Part shown: piece after piece, positions 26,325-37,113 of the stretch
How the letters are laid out: each line of letters opens with the position of its first letter
How positions within the stretch are numbered: position 1 is the stretch's first letter
Assembly: GCA_028873695.1 (NCBI GenBank)
Contig: JAPPNU010000002.1
Location: forward strand, 31,507-95,506
Origin: Gemmatimonadota bacterium
GTDB taxonomy: Bacteria > Latescibacterota > UBA2968 > GCA-2709665
Reading direction: 5' to 3'
DNA length: 64,000 nt
Program-made: the position numbers and the translations under genes
The notes under the pieces: generated by a model
Seen by the model: the letters and a program-made list of their open reading frames with translations, nothing else
Told to the model about the DNA's origin: nothing
The model's database searches: none

Positions 26325-27146
26325 TTAATCCTGCGGTTCTCGAGGCAGGAGTTGCTGCGGCTGTACGATCCGGCGCCGTTGCGGCGTCAACCTCTGCAGG
26401 AGTTCGGGTGACGGTTGGTAGCCGTGACGGAAGTTGCCCCACGAAGGCCCGTACCGGTAGACAACCACGCGTCGGGTACCCGGGTTGGACCGCCGGGCGG
26501 ACCCATGTGAGATACCGTCTACGAACAGGAGCGCATCCCCGGCCGCCATATGAATTTCGATGGCGCCCTCGATGCCTTCGACGGTTGCATTTCGGGACAT
26601 CCGGTGTCTGTCGAAGTGCGGGTGTTTGAAGTTGGATTTGTGGCTTCCGGGTATGACCATTGTGCCTCCGTCGCCGGGACCGACGTCGGTCAGTGCCATA
26701 AGGATGTTGATCTGGCCGCACATGAAGCGCCCGCCATGGTAGCGAAACTGGTTCCTCAGTATGGGCGGAAATCCACCGGAATGCAGCCCGATGGCTTCGC
26801 CGGGCTCGCGAAAATTGGCGAAATTCTCGTCGATGAACAGGGGACCGTGGTGGTAGTCGAAACTGCCCTCGCCTCCCACAAAGTGCTTCACCCTTTCGAA
26901 CCAGGAAGGATGATCGATCAGGTTCTCGAAGGGCCGCCCGGCTTCATAGATCTGCTGGAGGTTCAGTCCGGAGGTGTCGTCGCCGTACGTGTGGGCATGA
27001 ATGCGGCCGTGCCATTCCCCGGGCGCGAGTGGGGGGATCTCATCCAGGCAGGCATTGAGTTCGCCGACTTCTTCGCTGGAGAGCGCGTTTTCGAGATGTA
27101 GATAACCGCGAAGGTCGAACAGGTACGTTTCCAGGTCGGTATCCAT
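26325..27146 (-). CDS. Phytanoyl-CoA dioxygenase (PhyH) family protein
   Basis: This 273-residue oxygenase-like protein has FDLRGYLHLENAL at the N-terminus, GLHSGGF (HxG in place of HxD), GDGGTMVIPGSHKSNF, and a distal ISHGSARRSNPGTRRVVVYRYGP carrying the second His and the 2-oxoglutarate-binding Arg. The order and spacing match the other PhyH proteins here, and it is closest in layout to the gene at 6860-7669. A Pro/Gln/Arg-rich C-terminal tail is present. Substrate unknown. Confidence 0.85.
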   Translation of the reverse strand: MDTDLETYLFDLRGYLHLENALSSEEVGELNACLDEIPPLAPGEWHGRIHAHTYGDDTSGLNLQQIYEAGRPFENLIDHPSWFERVKHFVGGEGSFDYHHGPLFIDENFANFREPGEAIGLHSGGFPPILRNQFRYHGGRFMCGQINILMALTDVGPGDGGTMVIPGSHKSNFKHPHFDRHRMSRNATVEGIEGAIEIHMAAGDALLFVDGISHGSARRSNPGTRRVVVYRYGPSWGNFRHGYQPSPELLQRLTPQRRRIVQPQQLLPREPQD

Positions 27147-27243
27147 GGGTGTCCCTATGGAGTGTATTGATACCCGGCGAGGGAACGCCGTCGCTGGTCG
27201 ATCGGATCAGACTTGGCGCGCCGTGAGGACGATAGGGCTTCCT

Positions 27244-28107
27244 TCAGCGTTCGATGCGGACGTTTCCACTGTCATCCACGGCAAGGAACGGAACTTCGCC
27301 GCGGTGGTTGGAGTAGGGCCCGAACATGACCGCGCGCTGCTCATCGGTCATTTCCGCCACGACGTCTTCGCCCCAGTAGATTTCAGGGGACGCCAGGTCC
27401 TGTGCGGGACCGCCCCTAACGCATGACCTCGCGGCGTACTTGAAGAGGATGGAGCGGCGGGGACGTTGGCTCTGCCACGGGCGAGTCCCATGGGTCTGCG
27501 CGCCGTCCATGAAGAAGAGGACGTCTCCGGCCCCAAGGGCCGGCTGAACGACGGTACCCATATCGTCGTCACAGGTACGCACGCCCGGGGGCATCTGATA
27601 TCCCGATTTGTGGCTTCCCGGAACGCAGACGAAGCCGCCGTCACCGGGATTCACGTCGGCGAGTTGCCAGCTCACCGTGACACCCCCGCAGTAGGATTGA
27701 CCGTTCTGATGGTTGTAGGCGACCTGGGGCCTGTGCGGTTCGCCCGAACCGTGCATGGTAAGGCCCTCGGTGCCTTTCACGCCGGCAATCAGCAGCGGAC
27801 CGTGATCCAGGCGAAAACCGCTGCCGCACATCGCGTTCAGACGGGAAACGACGGCGGGGTGGACCAGCATCCGCCGGAACGGCTCGCAATGCGGGCGTTC
27901 CATTTCGAGCAGACCGTGCATGGTTGGACGGCCGGTTCCCCTCAGCGAGTGCGAGTCGCCCGCTCCGAGATTGTCGTCGGCTATCCGCATCCGGTCCTGG
28001 TGCAGGTCGATGGCTTCGTTCGCGGCGAGGAGTTCCCCGGAAGCGAGTACCCGGCGGGCAACCAGGTAGCCGGTGAGATCCCACAGGTAGCGTTCCTCTG
28101 CGTTCAT
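27244..28107 (-). CDS. Phytanoyl-CoA dioxygenase (PhyH) family protein, tandem paralogue A
   Basis: This 287-residue PhyH-type protein starts MNAEERYLWDLTGYLVARRVL. It contains GFRLDHGPLLIAG, a MHGSGEPHRP histidine site, GDGGFVCVPGSHKSGY and a distal QTHGTRPWQSQRPRRSILFKYA. The ATG at 28107 has GGAG upstream; the frame extends back to 28440 only across the neighbour's end. It is strikingly similar along its whole length to the gene at 28151-29026, so the two arose by tandem duplication. They probably oxidise related substrates. Confidence 0.87.
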   Translation of the reverse strand: MNAEERYLWDLTGYLVARRVLASGELLAANEAIDLHQDRMRIADDNLGAGDSHSLRGTGRPTMHGLLEMERPHCEPFRRMLVHPAVVSRLNAMCGSGFRLDHGPLLIAGVKGTEGLTMHGSGEPHRPQVAYNHQNGQSYCGGVTVSWQLADVNPGDGGFVCVPGSHKSGYQMPPGVRTCDDDMGTVVQPALGAGDVLFFMDGAQTHGTRPWQSQRPRRSILFKYAARSCVRGGPAQDLASPEIYWGEDVVAEMTDEQRAVMFGPYSNHRGEVPFLAVDDSGNVRIER

Positions 28108-28150
28108 GGTTTTCTCCGGGCGCGTGTGTCTTGCCTTTGGTTGGGTTTGC

Positions 28151-29026
28151 TCAGACGATCCAGGTCTTTTCGCCGTCCGAATCCAGCCGGGGAAAGTCAT
28201 TACCGGTATGGACGCCCGGTCCGTAGAGAACGGCCCTTTGTTCGGGGCTGAGGTCCCGGACCCAGTCTCCCCAGCGGGCCTCCGGCGTAAAATGACGCCC
28301 CGTTGCGCGGGCGGCGGCTCGAGAAGCGTATTTGTAGAGTACGGATCGTCGTTCGTGTTCGCCCGTCCAGGGCAGGGTGCCGTGCGTGGCGGATTCGGCG
28401 AAAAACAGGACGTCGCCCGCGTCCATAACAGGCTGCACAATCAGGTCCACGTGGTCTTCGACGGACCGGACGCCCGCCGGGGTGGGTTCGCGTGTCTTGT
28501 GGCTTCCTGGTACGATACAGAAGCCGCCGTCGCCTTCGTTGACATCCGTCAATTGCCAGGCTACCGTGACGCCCCTGCAGTACATCCTGCCGTTCTGCTG
28601 GTGGTACCACACGGAAGGACTGAAAGGTTCGCCCGCGCCGTGCAACCGGTGGCCTTCGGCCCCGGCATCGGCGCCAATTAACAGGGGGCCATGGTCCAGC
28701 CGGAAGCCCTTTCCGGACATTTCATTCAAACGCGAGACCACAACGGGATGGACAAGCAGCCGGCGAAATGGCTCCCTGTAGGTCGCCGGCCAGCCCAGCA
28801 TCCCCGTGAGTTCCTTTCGTCCCTGCGCGCCTTGCAGGGCGGATGACCCGCCGGCGAGGCTGGCGGCATCGACGGAGCGTGTGGAGACGCGTTCCGTGAA
28901 GTGATCGATGGCGGCATTGCATTCGGCGACCTCGTCGGACGTGAGCGCGTTGCGTACGACCAGGTATCCGCGCAGGTCGAAGAAGTATCGTTCTTCAGCT
29001 GACATTTCATATTTTCTCGCGCCCAT
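28151..29026 (-). CDS. Phytanoyl-CoA dioxygenase (PhyH) family protein, tandem paralogue B
   Basis: This 291-residue paralogue of the downstream gene has MSAEERYFFDLRGYLVVRNAL, GFRLDHGPLLIGAD, LHGAGEPFSP, GDGGFCIVPGSHKT and a distal ATHGTLPWTGEHERRSVLYKYA. The start codon has AGGAGG 4 nt upstream. The HxG form of the first iron site is shared with paralogue A, which suggests the whole sub-family keeps this variant. It follows the dehydrogenase gene at 29065-30060 by 38 bp and is likely in the same transcript. Confidence 0.87.
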   Translation of the reverse strand: MGARKYEMSAEERYFFDLRGYLVVRNALTSDEVAECNAAIDHFTERVSTRSVDAASLAGGSSALQGAQGRKELTGMLGWPATYREPFRRLLVHPVVVSRLNEMSGKGFRLDHGPLLIGADAGAEGHRLHGAGEPFSPSVWYHQQNGRMYCRGVTVAWQLTDVNEGDGGFCIVPGSHKTREPTPAGVRSVEDHVDLIVQPVMDAGDVLFFAESATHGTLPWTGEHERRSVLYKYASRAAARATGRHFTPEARWGDWVRDLSPEQRAVLYGPGVHTGNDFPRLDSDGEKTWIV

Positions 29027-29064
29027 CGTGCCTCCTGAAACAACGAATAACGGTCGTTCGTCAC

Positions 29065-30060
29065 CTACGAAGCGCTGGGTTCCGGCCCCCGCCGGCGCGT
29101 CTCCCGCTCCGCCTTCCAGTCCGCCATCACTTCGGCGGTCCGGCGCAGAAGTTGCTCATCCTTTTCAGTTCGGATCTGGTGCGGGTTGTTGCCCGTCCAG
29201 TTGTAATAGCCATTCCCCGATTCCAGGCCCGTTGCGCCAGTGGCGACCAGCTTCTGAAGATATGCGAGCGGCTGCTCCCACCCGCCGAGGGTCTTCCACA
29301 GGTGGGAGGCGACGCGGACGTGCATGGACAGGCCGTTGATGTCGCGTTGCTCCAGCGGACCCGCGGTGGTGAATCTGGGCGCCAGTCCCAGCCGGAAGGC
29401 AGCGTCGATGTCCTCTGCTGAAGCGACACCGGACGCCAGAAGATCGACGGCCTCTCGGATGAGGGCATGCTGAAGTCGGTTGACGAGGAATCCGGGTACG
29501 TCTTTGTTTACACGAAGTGGAAAACAGCCCAGCCGCTGCCAGATTCCGGTGACACGGTCCATCGTCTCGTTCGAGGTCTGTCGGCCGCGGACGATTTCGG
29601 CTACGGGGACGACGTGGGCCGGCTGGACGAAATGAGAGCCGGCAATGCGATCCATGTGCCGGGCTTTTTCCGCGAGCCTGGTAATGGGCAGTCCGGACGT
29701 ATTGCTGACAAGGGGCGCATCTCTTGTCGCGAGGGCGTCCAGGCGATGGAAGAGCGCCTGTTTGGACGCCAGGTCTTCCGTGATGGATTCCACGACAAAG
29801 ACGGATTCGCCCACAGCGGCCTCCAGGTCCGTCGTGGTGTGGATGCGTTTGAGAACGGTGTCTGGAGATTCACCTCGAAGCCGGTTGTGCCGCCCGAGAT
29901 CCCGTGCGTACCGTTCAAGATTTCTTCGGGCATTGGCCAGGCTTTCCGGCCGGCGGCTGATCAGCCAGGTTTCCCGGCTTCCGAGCGCCAGAACCAAAGC
30001 GATCTGACCGCCCATAAGACCGGCGCCGACAACGGTGGACTTGCCCAGGAAAAGGTCCAT
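29065..30060 (-). CDS. 3-hydroxyacyl-CoA dehydrogenase family NAD-dependent oxidoreductase
   Basis: This 331-residue protein has an N-terminal Rossmann fold VVGAGLMGGQIAL, SNTSGLPIT, and the catalytic segment GSHFVQPAHVVPVAEIV, with NRLQHALIREA and a helical C-terminal dimerisation domain. The family includes 3-hydroxybutyryl-CoA and L-gulonate dehydrogenases. The SHFVQPAH form and the carbohydrate context favour a sugar-acid substrate, but this is not proven. It sits between an aminotransferase and the PhyH genes on the same strand. Confidence 0.85.
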   Translation of the reverse strand: MDLFLGKSTVVGAGLMGGQIALVLALGSRETWLISRRPESLANARRNLERYARDLGRHNRLRGESPDTVLKRIHTTTDLEAAVGESVFVVESITEDLASKQALFHRLDALATRDAPLVSNTSGLPITRLAEKARHMDRIAGSHFVQPAHVVPVAEIVRGRQTSNETMDRVTGIWQRLGCFPLRVNKDVPGFLVNRLQHALIREAVDLLASGVASAEDIDAAFRLGLAPRFTTAGPLEQRDINGLSMHVRVASHLWKTLGGWEQPLAYLQKLVATGATGLESGNGYYNWTGNNPHQIRTEKDEQLLRRTAEVMADWKAERETRRRGPEPSAS

Positions 30061-30154
30061 ATATTGGAATCAAGATTGAAGGTGGGCTGGAGTTTCAGGG
30101 AACATTTTTAAGCGACGCCCCGGCAGACGCATCATGGCGTACCTCCCGCCGCGG

Positions 30155-31450
30155 CTACAGATCGACGCGAACCCGCTGGAGGGCTGTTTCAGCGACCTCC
30201 AGCGTCCGGTCGATATCCTCTTCGGTGTGGACCAGCGAGAAATAGAGCTTGCCGCCAGGATTGAAGAAGATGCCCCGTTTTATCATTTCGATGCCGAACT
30301 GTCTGGCGGCGCCGGCGTCGGCCTTGAGCGTGTCGGCGTAGTTTCGGATTTCGACGTCCGTGAAATAGGGCTGCAACACCGGACCTTCACCCAGGACCTG
30401 GAGCGGCAGTCCCATCTTTGCGCCAAGCGCTTCCAGGCCGTGTCCGAGGCGGGCGGGGACGTCGTAGAGCCTCTTATAGACGCCCTCGGTTTCCAGTACG
30501 TCCAACGTTGCCAGTCCGGCGGCGGCGCTGACGGGATTGCCATTCGTCGTGCCGCTCACGAAGGTGTACGGCGCACTTCCCTTGCGGCGGGGGTCGGCGC
30601 ACGCGAGAACATCCGCGCGCCCGCACACTGCGGCCATGGGGTAACCGCCGCTGATTGTCTTTCCATAGACGGCAACGTCGGGAACAACGCCGTAGCGCTC
30701 CTGTGCGCCGCCCCAGGCGATGCGGAAGCCGGTAACGACTTCATCGAAAACGAGGATGACGCCGTGATCGATTGAGGCCTGGCGGACGGCCTCAAGGAAG
30801 CCCGGTTCGGGCCGAAGGGTGCGCTGTAAGGGTTCAACGATAACGGCCGCGAGGTCGTCCGCATAGGATTCGATCAGCTCTACGGCGGCGTCGGCCTTGT
30901 TGAAGGGGGCAACCAGAACCGACCGACCGACGGCTTTCGGTATTCCCTGGGAGTCCGGGACAGCCACGGGTCCGTCCGTGGGACCTGGGGGTGTCGTGCT
31001 TTGCTGGGCGTAATCGTGCGCGCCGTGCCAGCCGCCCTCGAATTTGAGGATCTTTTCCCGGCCCGTGAATGCCCGCGCCATTCGCAGGGCCGAGAACGTG
31101 CCCTCGGTGCCCGATGACGTGAAGCGGATGGACTCCCCGCAGGGCGAGGCTTCGACAATGCGCCCGGCCAGGTGGATGACGGGCTCATTGAGGGCATAGA
31201 AGGTTGAACCCAGCGCAACCTGGCGCTGAACGGCCTCGACAACCGCGGGATGGGCGTGACCCAGAATGAGCGGTCCGGAACCGAGGATGTAGTCTACGTA
31301 TTCCCCGCCGTCGGTGTCGTAGATCCGGCAGCCGTTTCCACGCCGGATCACGGTTGCGACTTCGTCCGGCATCCGAAAGCTGCCGAGACAGCCGCCTGCA
31401 AGGTACCGGTCGGCCTTTTCGAGCAGATCGCGCATCGGCTGGTGTTCCAT
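30155..31450 (-). CDS. Class III aminotransferase (glutamate-1-semialdehyde 2,1-aminomutase-like)
   Basis: This 431-residue PLP enzyme has ILGSGPLILGHAHPAV, FTSSGTEGTFSALRMAR (phosphate-binding loop), FEGGWHGAHD, VIVEPLQRT, VLVFDEVVTGFR and the PLP-lysine in VYGKTISGGYP. It resembles HemL, but the catabolic context suggests a transaminase or aminomutase acting on another amino compound. ATG at 31450 was chosen; the frame continues to 31933 only by reading antisense through the MITE copy and the sulfatase start. It is divergent from the sulfatase gene. Confidence 0.88.
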   Translation of the reverse strand: MEHQPMRDLLEKADRYLAGGCLGSFRMPDEVATVIRRGNGCRIYDTDGGEYVDYILGSGPLILGHAHPAVVEAVQRQVALGSTFYALNEPVIHLAGRIVEASPCGESIRFTSSGTEGTFSALRMARAFTGREKILKFEGGWHGAHDYAQQSTTPPGPTDGPVAVPDSQGIPKAVGRSVLVAPFNKADAAVELIESYADDLAAVIVEPLQRTLRPEPGFLEAVRQASIDHGVILVFDEVVTGFRIAWGGAQERYGVVPDVAVYGKTISGGYPMAAVCGRADVLACADPRRKGSAPYTFVSGTTNGNPVSAAAGLATLDVLETEGVYKRLYDVPARLGHGLEALGAKMGLPLQVLGEGPVLQPYFTDVEIRNYADTLKADAGAARQFGIEMIKRGIFFNPGGKLYFSLVHTEEDIDRTLEVAETALQRVRVDL

Positions 31451-31556
31451 GGAAGGTTCCCTGAGAATCCGGGATCGGGATCGTTCCTGCGTCTGACGAA
31501 GCCATAAGATATCCTCGTGGACGCATTCTGTCACGCCTTTTTGCAGTGCGATCGCA

Positions 31557-31692
31557 GGAAGTTGTTTTGAAATTACCCGTGAGTTCCCGAGCGCGAGCGA
31601 AAAAGCGGCGGTTATGAGGCGCGAGGGGCGCGCAGCGCCGACGGAAAAATCGCCCATATCTGTCTTTACGGGTGGGTCTGACCAATGGCCGC
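31557..31692. repeat. MITE-like element, copy 2 (right end degraded)
   Basis: It starts GGAAGTTGTTTTGAAATTAC and contains GAGTTCCCGAGCGCGAGC and GCCCATATCTGTCTTTACGG, which match copies 1 and 3. After GGTGGGTCTGACCAATGGCC the match stops, so the right terminal repeat is lost or unrecognisable. It lies between the divergent aminotransferase and sulfatase genes, within their promoter region. Confidence 0.72.
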
Positions 31693-31795
31693 CCGAATAT
31701 CGGTGCGGGCGGAGACACCGAGCAGCACATGCAGTGCGGGCGGTGCCGGAGTTTGGTGTAAATCGTTCCGGAAAACAACACAGTCGGAGGTCGCA

Positions 31796-33160
31796 ATGGT
31801 CGAACGCGTAACCGGGAAGCCGAACGTCGTGGTGTTCTATACCGATCAACAGCGGTGGGATACCACCGGCGTTCACGGGAATCCGCTGGGCCTGACGTCC
31901 AATTTCGATCGGATGGCGCAACGGGGCACCCATGTTTTCAATTCATTCACGTGCCAACCCGTTTGCGGGCCCGCGCGTTCCTGTCTGCAGACAGGGTTGT
32001 ACGCGACGACAACGGGTTGCTTTCGCAACGGAATCCCTCTTCCACCGGACAGCCGGACCCTCGCCCACCATTTCAGAGACGCGGGTTACCGCACGGCGTA
32101 CATAGGCAAATGGCATTTGCACGGAAGGGGAACGACGGGTCCGGTGCCGCCGGAGGGTCGCGGAGGTTATGAATATTGGCTGGCGTCAAACGTACTCGAA
32201 TTCACGTCCGAGGCCTATCGGACGGTCCTGTACGACAACCAGGGAGAACCCGTGGATCTGCCGGGATACAGGGTCGATGCCGTGACGGATGCGGCGATCC
32301 GGTATATCCACGCGAACCGTGAACGTCCTTTCTTTCTGTTCATCTCCTATATTGAGCCGCACCACCAGAACCATATCGACGACTATCCGGCGCCGGACGG
32401 GTACCGCGAGCGGTATGACGGACGATGGATACCGCCCGATCTGGCCGCCCTCGGGGGTTCCGCCCATCGCCATCTGGGCGGGTACTACGGGATGGTAAAA
32501 CGGTTGGATGAGGCCCTGGGAAGGATGCTGGACGCGCTGAGAAGTACGGGTCTCTCGGAACGAACCGTTGTCTTGTTTACGTCGGATCACGGTTGCCACT
32601 TCAAGACCCGTAATGCCGAATACAAGCGGTCCTGCCACGAGAGTTCGATTCGTGTGCCAACGGCTCTTCAGGGACCGGGGTTCGACGGCGGGGGGCGCGT
32701 TGAGGAACTGGTAAACACGGTGGACCTGACGCCCACGTTACTGGATGCGGCCGGGATACCGGTACCGGATGCAATACAGGGCCGGTCGATCCTGCCGCTG
32801 ACGGTCGGAAACAGGGACGGATGGCCTGAGGAAACGTTCGTGCAGGTCAGCGAAGCTCAGGTGGGGAGGGCCGTGCGCACACATCGGTGGAAATACGGTG
32901 TAGACGCACCGGAAAGCCATGGCGTGAACAGCGCCGGGTCGGACCGTTACGTGGAGCAATACCTGTACGATCTGGAGGCGGATCCGCACGAGTTGTGCAA
33001 CCTGATCGGTTTGACTTCGCATCAGGATGTGGCGCGGATCATGAGACAGCGGCTGGTCCGGCGGATGGTTGAGGCCGGCGAGGATGCGCCGGAAATCCAG
33101 CCGGCGGAAACCAGGGAAGGCGGTCAGCGAAGGGTATCGCCGATTGAAGCACGCAGCTGA
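31796..33160 (+). CDS. Type I sulfatase
   Basis: This 454-residue alkaline-phosphatase-fold sulfatase has VVVFYTDQQRWD (metal Asp pair), the formylglycine motif CGPARSCLQTG (CxPxRxxxLxTG type, Cys to be oxidised), IGKWHLHGRG, FLFISYIEPHHQN and FTSDHGCHFKTRNAEYK. It removes sulfate esters from glycans. No signal peptide is visible. ATG at 31796 has GGAGG 5 nt upstream. It fits the heparinase-like and deacetylase genes in a sulfated polysaccharide pathway. A formylglycine-generating enzyme is not in the window. Confidence 0.92.
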   Translation: MVERVTGKPNVVVFYTDQQRWDTTGVHGNPLGLTSNFDRMAQRGTHVFNSFTCQPVCGPARSCLQTGLYATTTGCFRNGIPLPPDSRTLAHHFRDAGYRTAYIGKWHLHGRGTTGPVPPEGRGGYEYWLASNVLEFTSEAYRTVLYDNQGEPVDLPGYRVDAVTDAAIRYIHANRERPFFLFISYIEPHHQNHIDDYPAPDGYRERYDGRWIPPDLAALGGSAHRHLGGYYGMVKRLDEALGRMLDALRSTGLSERTVVLFTSDHGCHFKTRNAEYKRSCHESSIRVPTALQGPGFDGGGRVEELVNTVDLTPTLLDAAGIPVPDAIQGRSILPLTVGNRDGWPEETFVQVSEAQVGRAVRTHRWKYGVDAPESHGVNSAGSDRYVEQYLYDLEADPHELCNLIGLTSHQDVARIMRQRLVRRMVEAGEDAPEIQPAETREGGQRRVSPIEARS

Positions 33161-33289
33161 TCCGGTCGAGCCTGATACACGTGATGAATCCGTGAATGAC
33201 GCAGCCGAACAGGCCCAATCGCTCGGCGGTACGGGAACCGGATCCGTTTCCCTCATGGGCGAAGATCCGGGAAATCATCCCCGGCGAAA

Positions 33290-35187
<1,898 letters not shown>

Positions 35188-35199
35188 ATCTCAACTTAG

Positions 35200-35228
35200 A
35201 AGATAAAGGCGAGCAAACGATCTGTCAA
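35200..35228 (-). promoter_or_regulatory. Sigma-70-type promoter of thiC
   Basis: TTGACA (35228-35223) and TATCTT (35205-35200) are 17 bp apart on the minus strand. Initiation would fall a few bases before the aptamer P1 stem. The -35 box overlaps the stop codon of the transglutaminase gene, so thiC is a separate transcription unit although packed against the upstream operon. Confidence 0.75.
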
Positions 35229-36133
35229 GGGCAGAATTGAAGATCGGTCAGAGGACGCATCCTGACGTCGACTTCGAGCCGCGTCTCGCCGCCGCCCTGC
35301 CGGACGCCGCGGGTGGGAGATACGTCGAGGTAGTCGCGTCCGGTAGCAATCCGGACGTGTCGATCGTCGGCAGGGCTCCGGTTGGTAGGATCAAAACCCA
35401 CCCACCCGAGTTCCGGCAGCAGGCATTCCACCCAGGCGTGGCTGGCATTGCTCCATGCCTGTCCGTCGGGAGAACCGGAGACGTAAAGATAGCCCGAGAC
35501 ATAGCGTGCCGGAACGCCCCAGGTACGGGCGATCGCGATCATGACGTGGGCGTAGTCCTGGCAGACGCCCTGGCCAGATCTCAGAATTTCTTCAATTGGA
35601 GAAACGGCCGACGTGCTTCCCGGCGTATATTGAAACACGCTGTGCAGTTTGTCTGCAAGCTGGATCAGGTCGCTGAGCGGGTCGTTCCCGCGCGCAATGC
35701 CGTTCTTTCGGGTGAAATCGGCCAGCGCGGGCGAAGGATAAGCCATTGCGCTGGGATGCGAATAGTCCCAATGCAGAAAAGCCTCCCGCCAGGCGTCGAT
35801 CTCCTTCCATGCATCGGCTCCGAGATCGGATGGAAGCGGCCCGGAGGAAGCCGGGATTACGGTGGATCGAGCCGTAATTTCCAGGGATTCGTGCTCCGGG
35901 TGCACGCTGAGGACGTGCCGCGTGTTGCCGAAGGGATCTGTTTCAGAACTCAGGGAGCCCGGCGGCCGGGTCTCGATTTCGAAACGAACGAGATGCTGAT
36001 CGGCATTCTCGAGCGGCTTCAGGCAAAGCAGCATGACGCACTCGCGCGCGGGCGATGCGTACTCATAGCGCGAGACGTGCCTGATTTCGTATTGAATCGT
36101 TCCGGCCAAGGTATCTGCACACCCGGAAGTCAA
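35225..36133 (-). CDS. Transglutaminase-like cysteine protease-fold protein
   Basis: This 302-residue protein has an N-terminal beta domain (about 12-110) of the bacterial transglutaminase-associated type and a papain-fold core with the triad Cys in GQGVCQDYAH, His in ASHAWVE and Asp in GFDPTNRS. The TTG start overlaps the stop codon of the alpha-E gene (TTGA), so translation is coupled. In this gene family the protein is thought to form or cut isopeptide bonds together with ATP-grasp and alpha-E partners, which are encoded just upstream. Confidence 0.92.
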   Translation of the reverse strand: MTSGCADTLAGTIQYEIRHVSRYEYASPARECVMLLCLKPLENADQHLVRFEIETRPPGSLSSETDPFGNTRHVLSVHPEHESLEITARSTVIPASSGPLPSDLGADAWKEIDAWREAFLHWDYSHPSAMAYPSPALADFTRKNGIARGNDPLSDLIQLADKLHSVFQYTPGSTSAVSPIEEILRSGQGVCQDYAHVMIAIARTWGVPARYVSGYLYVSGSPDGQAWSNASHAWVECLLPELGWVGFDPTNRSPADDRHVRIATGRDYLDVSPTRGVRQGGGETRLEVDVRMRPLTDLQFCP

Positions 36134-37113
36134 TAGGCGGCGGCGTAGTCAATATATGAGGCGGTAACGAGATCGTGAAGATTCCGGCAGTAATCGGCCA
36201 GGTCTCCAAGAAGGGCCTCACGGTCGTCGCGATCGGGCCAATCGTAATGGATCAGCGCGCACATGCGTCCGGCCAGCCGCAGGGCGACTGCACTGGATTG
36301 GGCATCGGACCCGGTTCCGATGGCATTCAGTTCCGAGGCCACCGCGTCGAGCGAATAGCATAGAGAGCCGTGCAGCAGTGGATCGGTAACGAGAAGGTCG
36401 AGAACCCGACGCGGCTGAACGTCGACGCTGTAGTTGCGCCCGTACGCGTCATACGCCTGGCAGACCTGCAGGAGGTTCGTCCAGTCCGCGTCGGAAGACT
36501 CGTCCATAAGTTCGTCCATCGAGAGTTGCGATAGAAACAACGAAGCCGAACATTGGGCGCGTTCGATATGCCTTCCGAGCCGCAGAAAATGCCACCCTTC
36601 GTCACGGTACATCGTTGCTTCCGCCACACCGGCAAACGTGTTGATATCGCCTGCCGTTTCAGCATAGAAGTTCTCGGGTGACGGCTTCCAGATGTCCCGA
36701 ATGCTCAGTTGCCTGAGCCGAAGGTACGCGAGGTTAAGACAGGTCCACATTTCCCCGCTGATGCAGTGGCGCATCTGCCGGGCATTCTCGCGGCCGAGCG
36801 AGAAACAGTTCCAGACGGAGTCGGGATTCGAGCGTTCGAACGTCAGATCGTCGGCAAGCGTAAAGGAATCGGCCAGCGTGAAGTCGTCGTTCCCGACCAT
36901 CGCTATACTGCCGCCGGGCGGACGACGGTTCAGGCTCATGTAGATTCGACTCCATCCGAAATAAATCTCCCGGATCGGCCGGTCCACCAGCGCTTCCACC
37001 TGGAATCGCAGCAGTCGACAGAGATGCTCCGCACGCTCCAGATAGCGGCCCATCCAGTAGAGTCCCTGGGCGCTGCGCGCAAGCAATCTGGGATTTCCGG
37101 GAATCGCCGCCAT
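36130..37113 (-). CDS. Alpha-E domain protein
   Basis: This 327-residue all-helical protein begins LLARSAQGLYWMGRYLERAEHLCRLL, the signature of the alpha-E (DUF403) family, and contains a central GWHFLRLGRHIERAQCSA repeat of the same motif. Its biochemical role is not established; it regularly accompanies circularly permuted ATP-grasp and transglutaminase genes. ATG at 37113 overlaps the amt stop codon by 1 nt, and its own stop overlaps the transglutaminase start. Confidence 0.92.
   Translation of the reverse strand: MAAIPGNPRLLARSAQGLYWMGRYLERAEHLCRLLRFQVEALVDRPIREIYFGWSRIYMSLNRRPPGGSIAMVGNDDFTLADSFTLADDLTFERSNPDSVWNCFSLGRENARQMRHCISGEMWTCLNLAYLRLRQLSIRDIWKPSPENFYAETAGDINTFAGVAEATMYRDEGWHFLRLGRHIERAQCSASLFLSQLSMDELMDESSDADWTNLLQVCQAYDAYGRNYSVDVQPRRVLDLLVTDPLLHGSLCYSLDAVASELNAIGTGSDAQSSAVALRLAGRMCALIHYDWPDRDDREALLGDLADYCRNLHDLVTASYIDYAAAY

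Noticed and set aside
30155..31933. N-terminal extension of the aminotransferase to 31933
   Set aside because: The extra 161 residues are antisense to the sulfatase start and to a MITE copy; ATG at 31450 gives the family's normal N-terminus.
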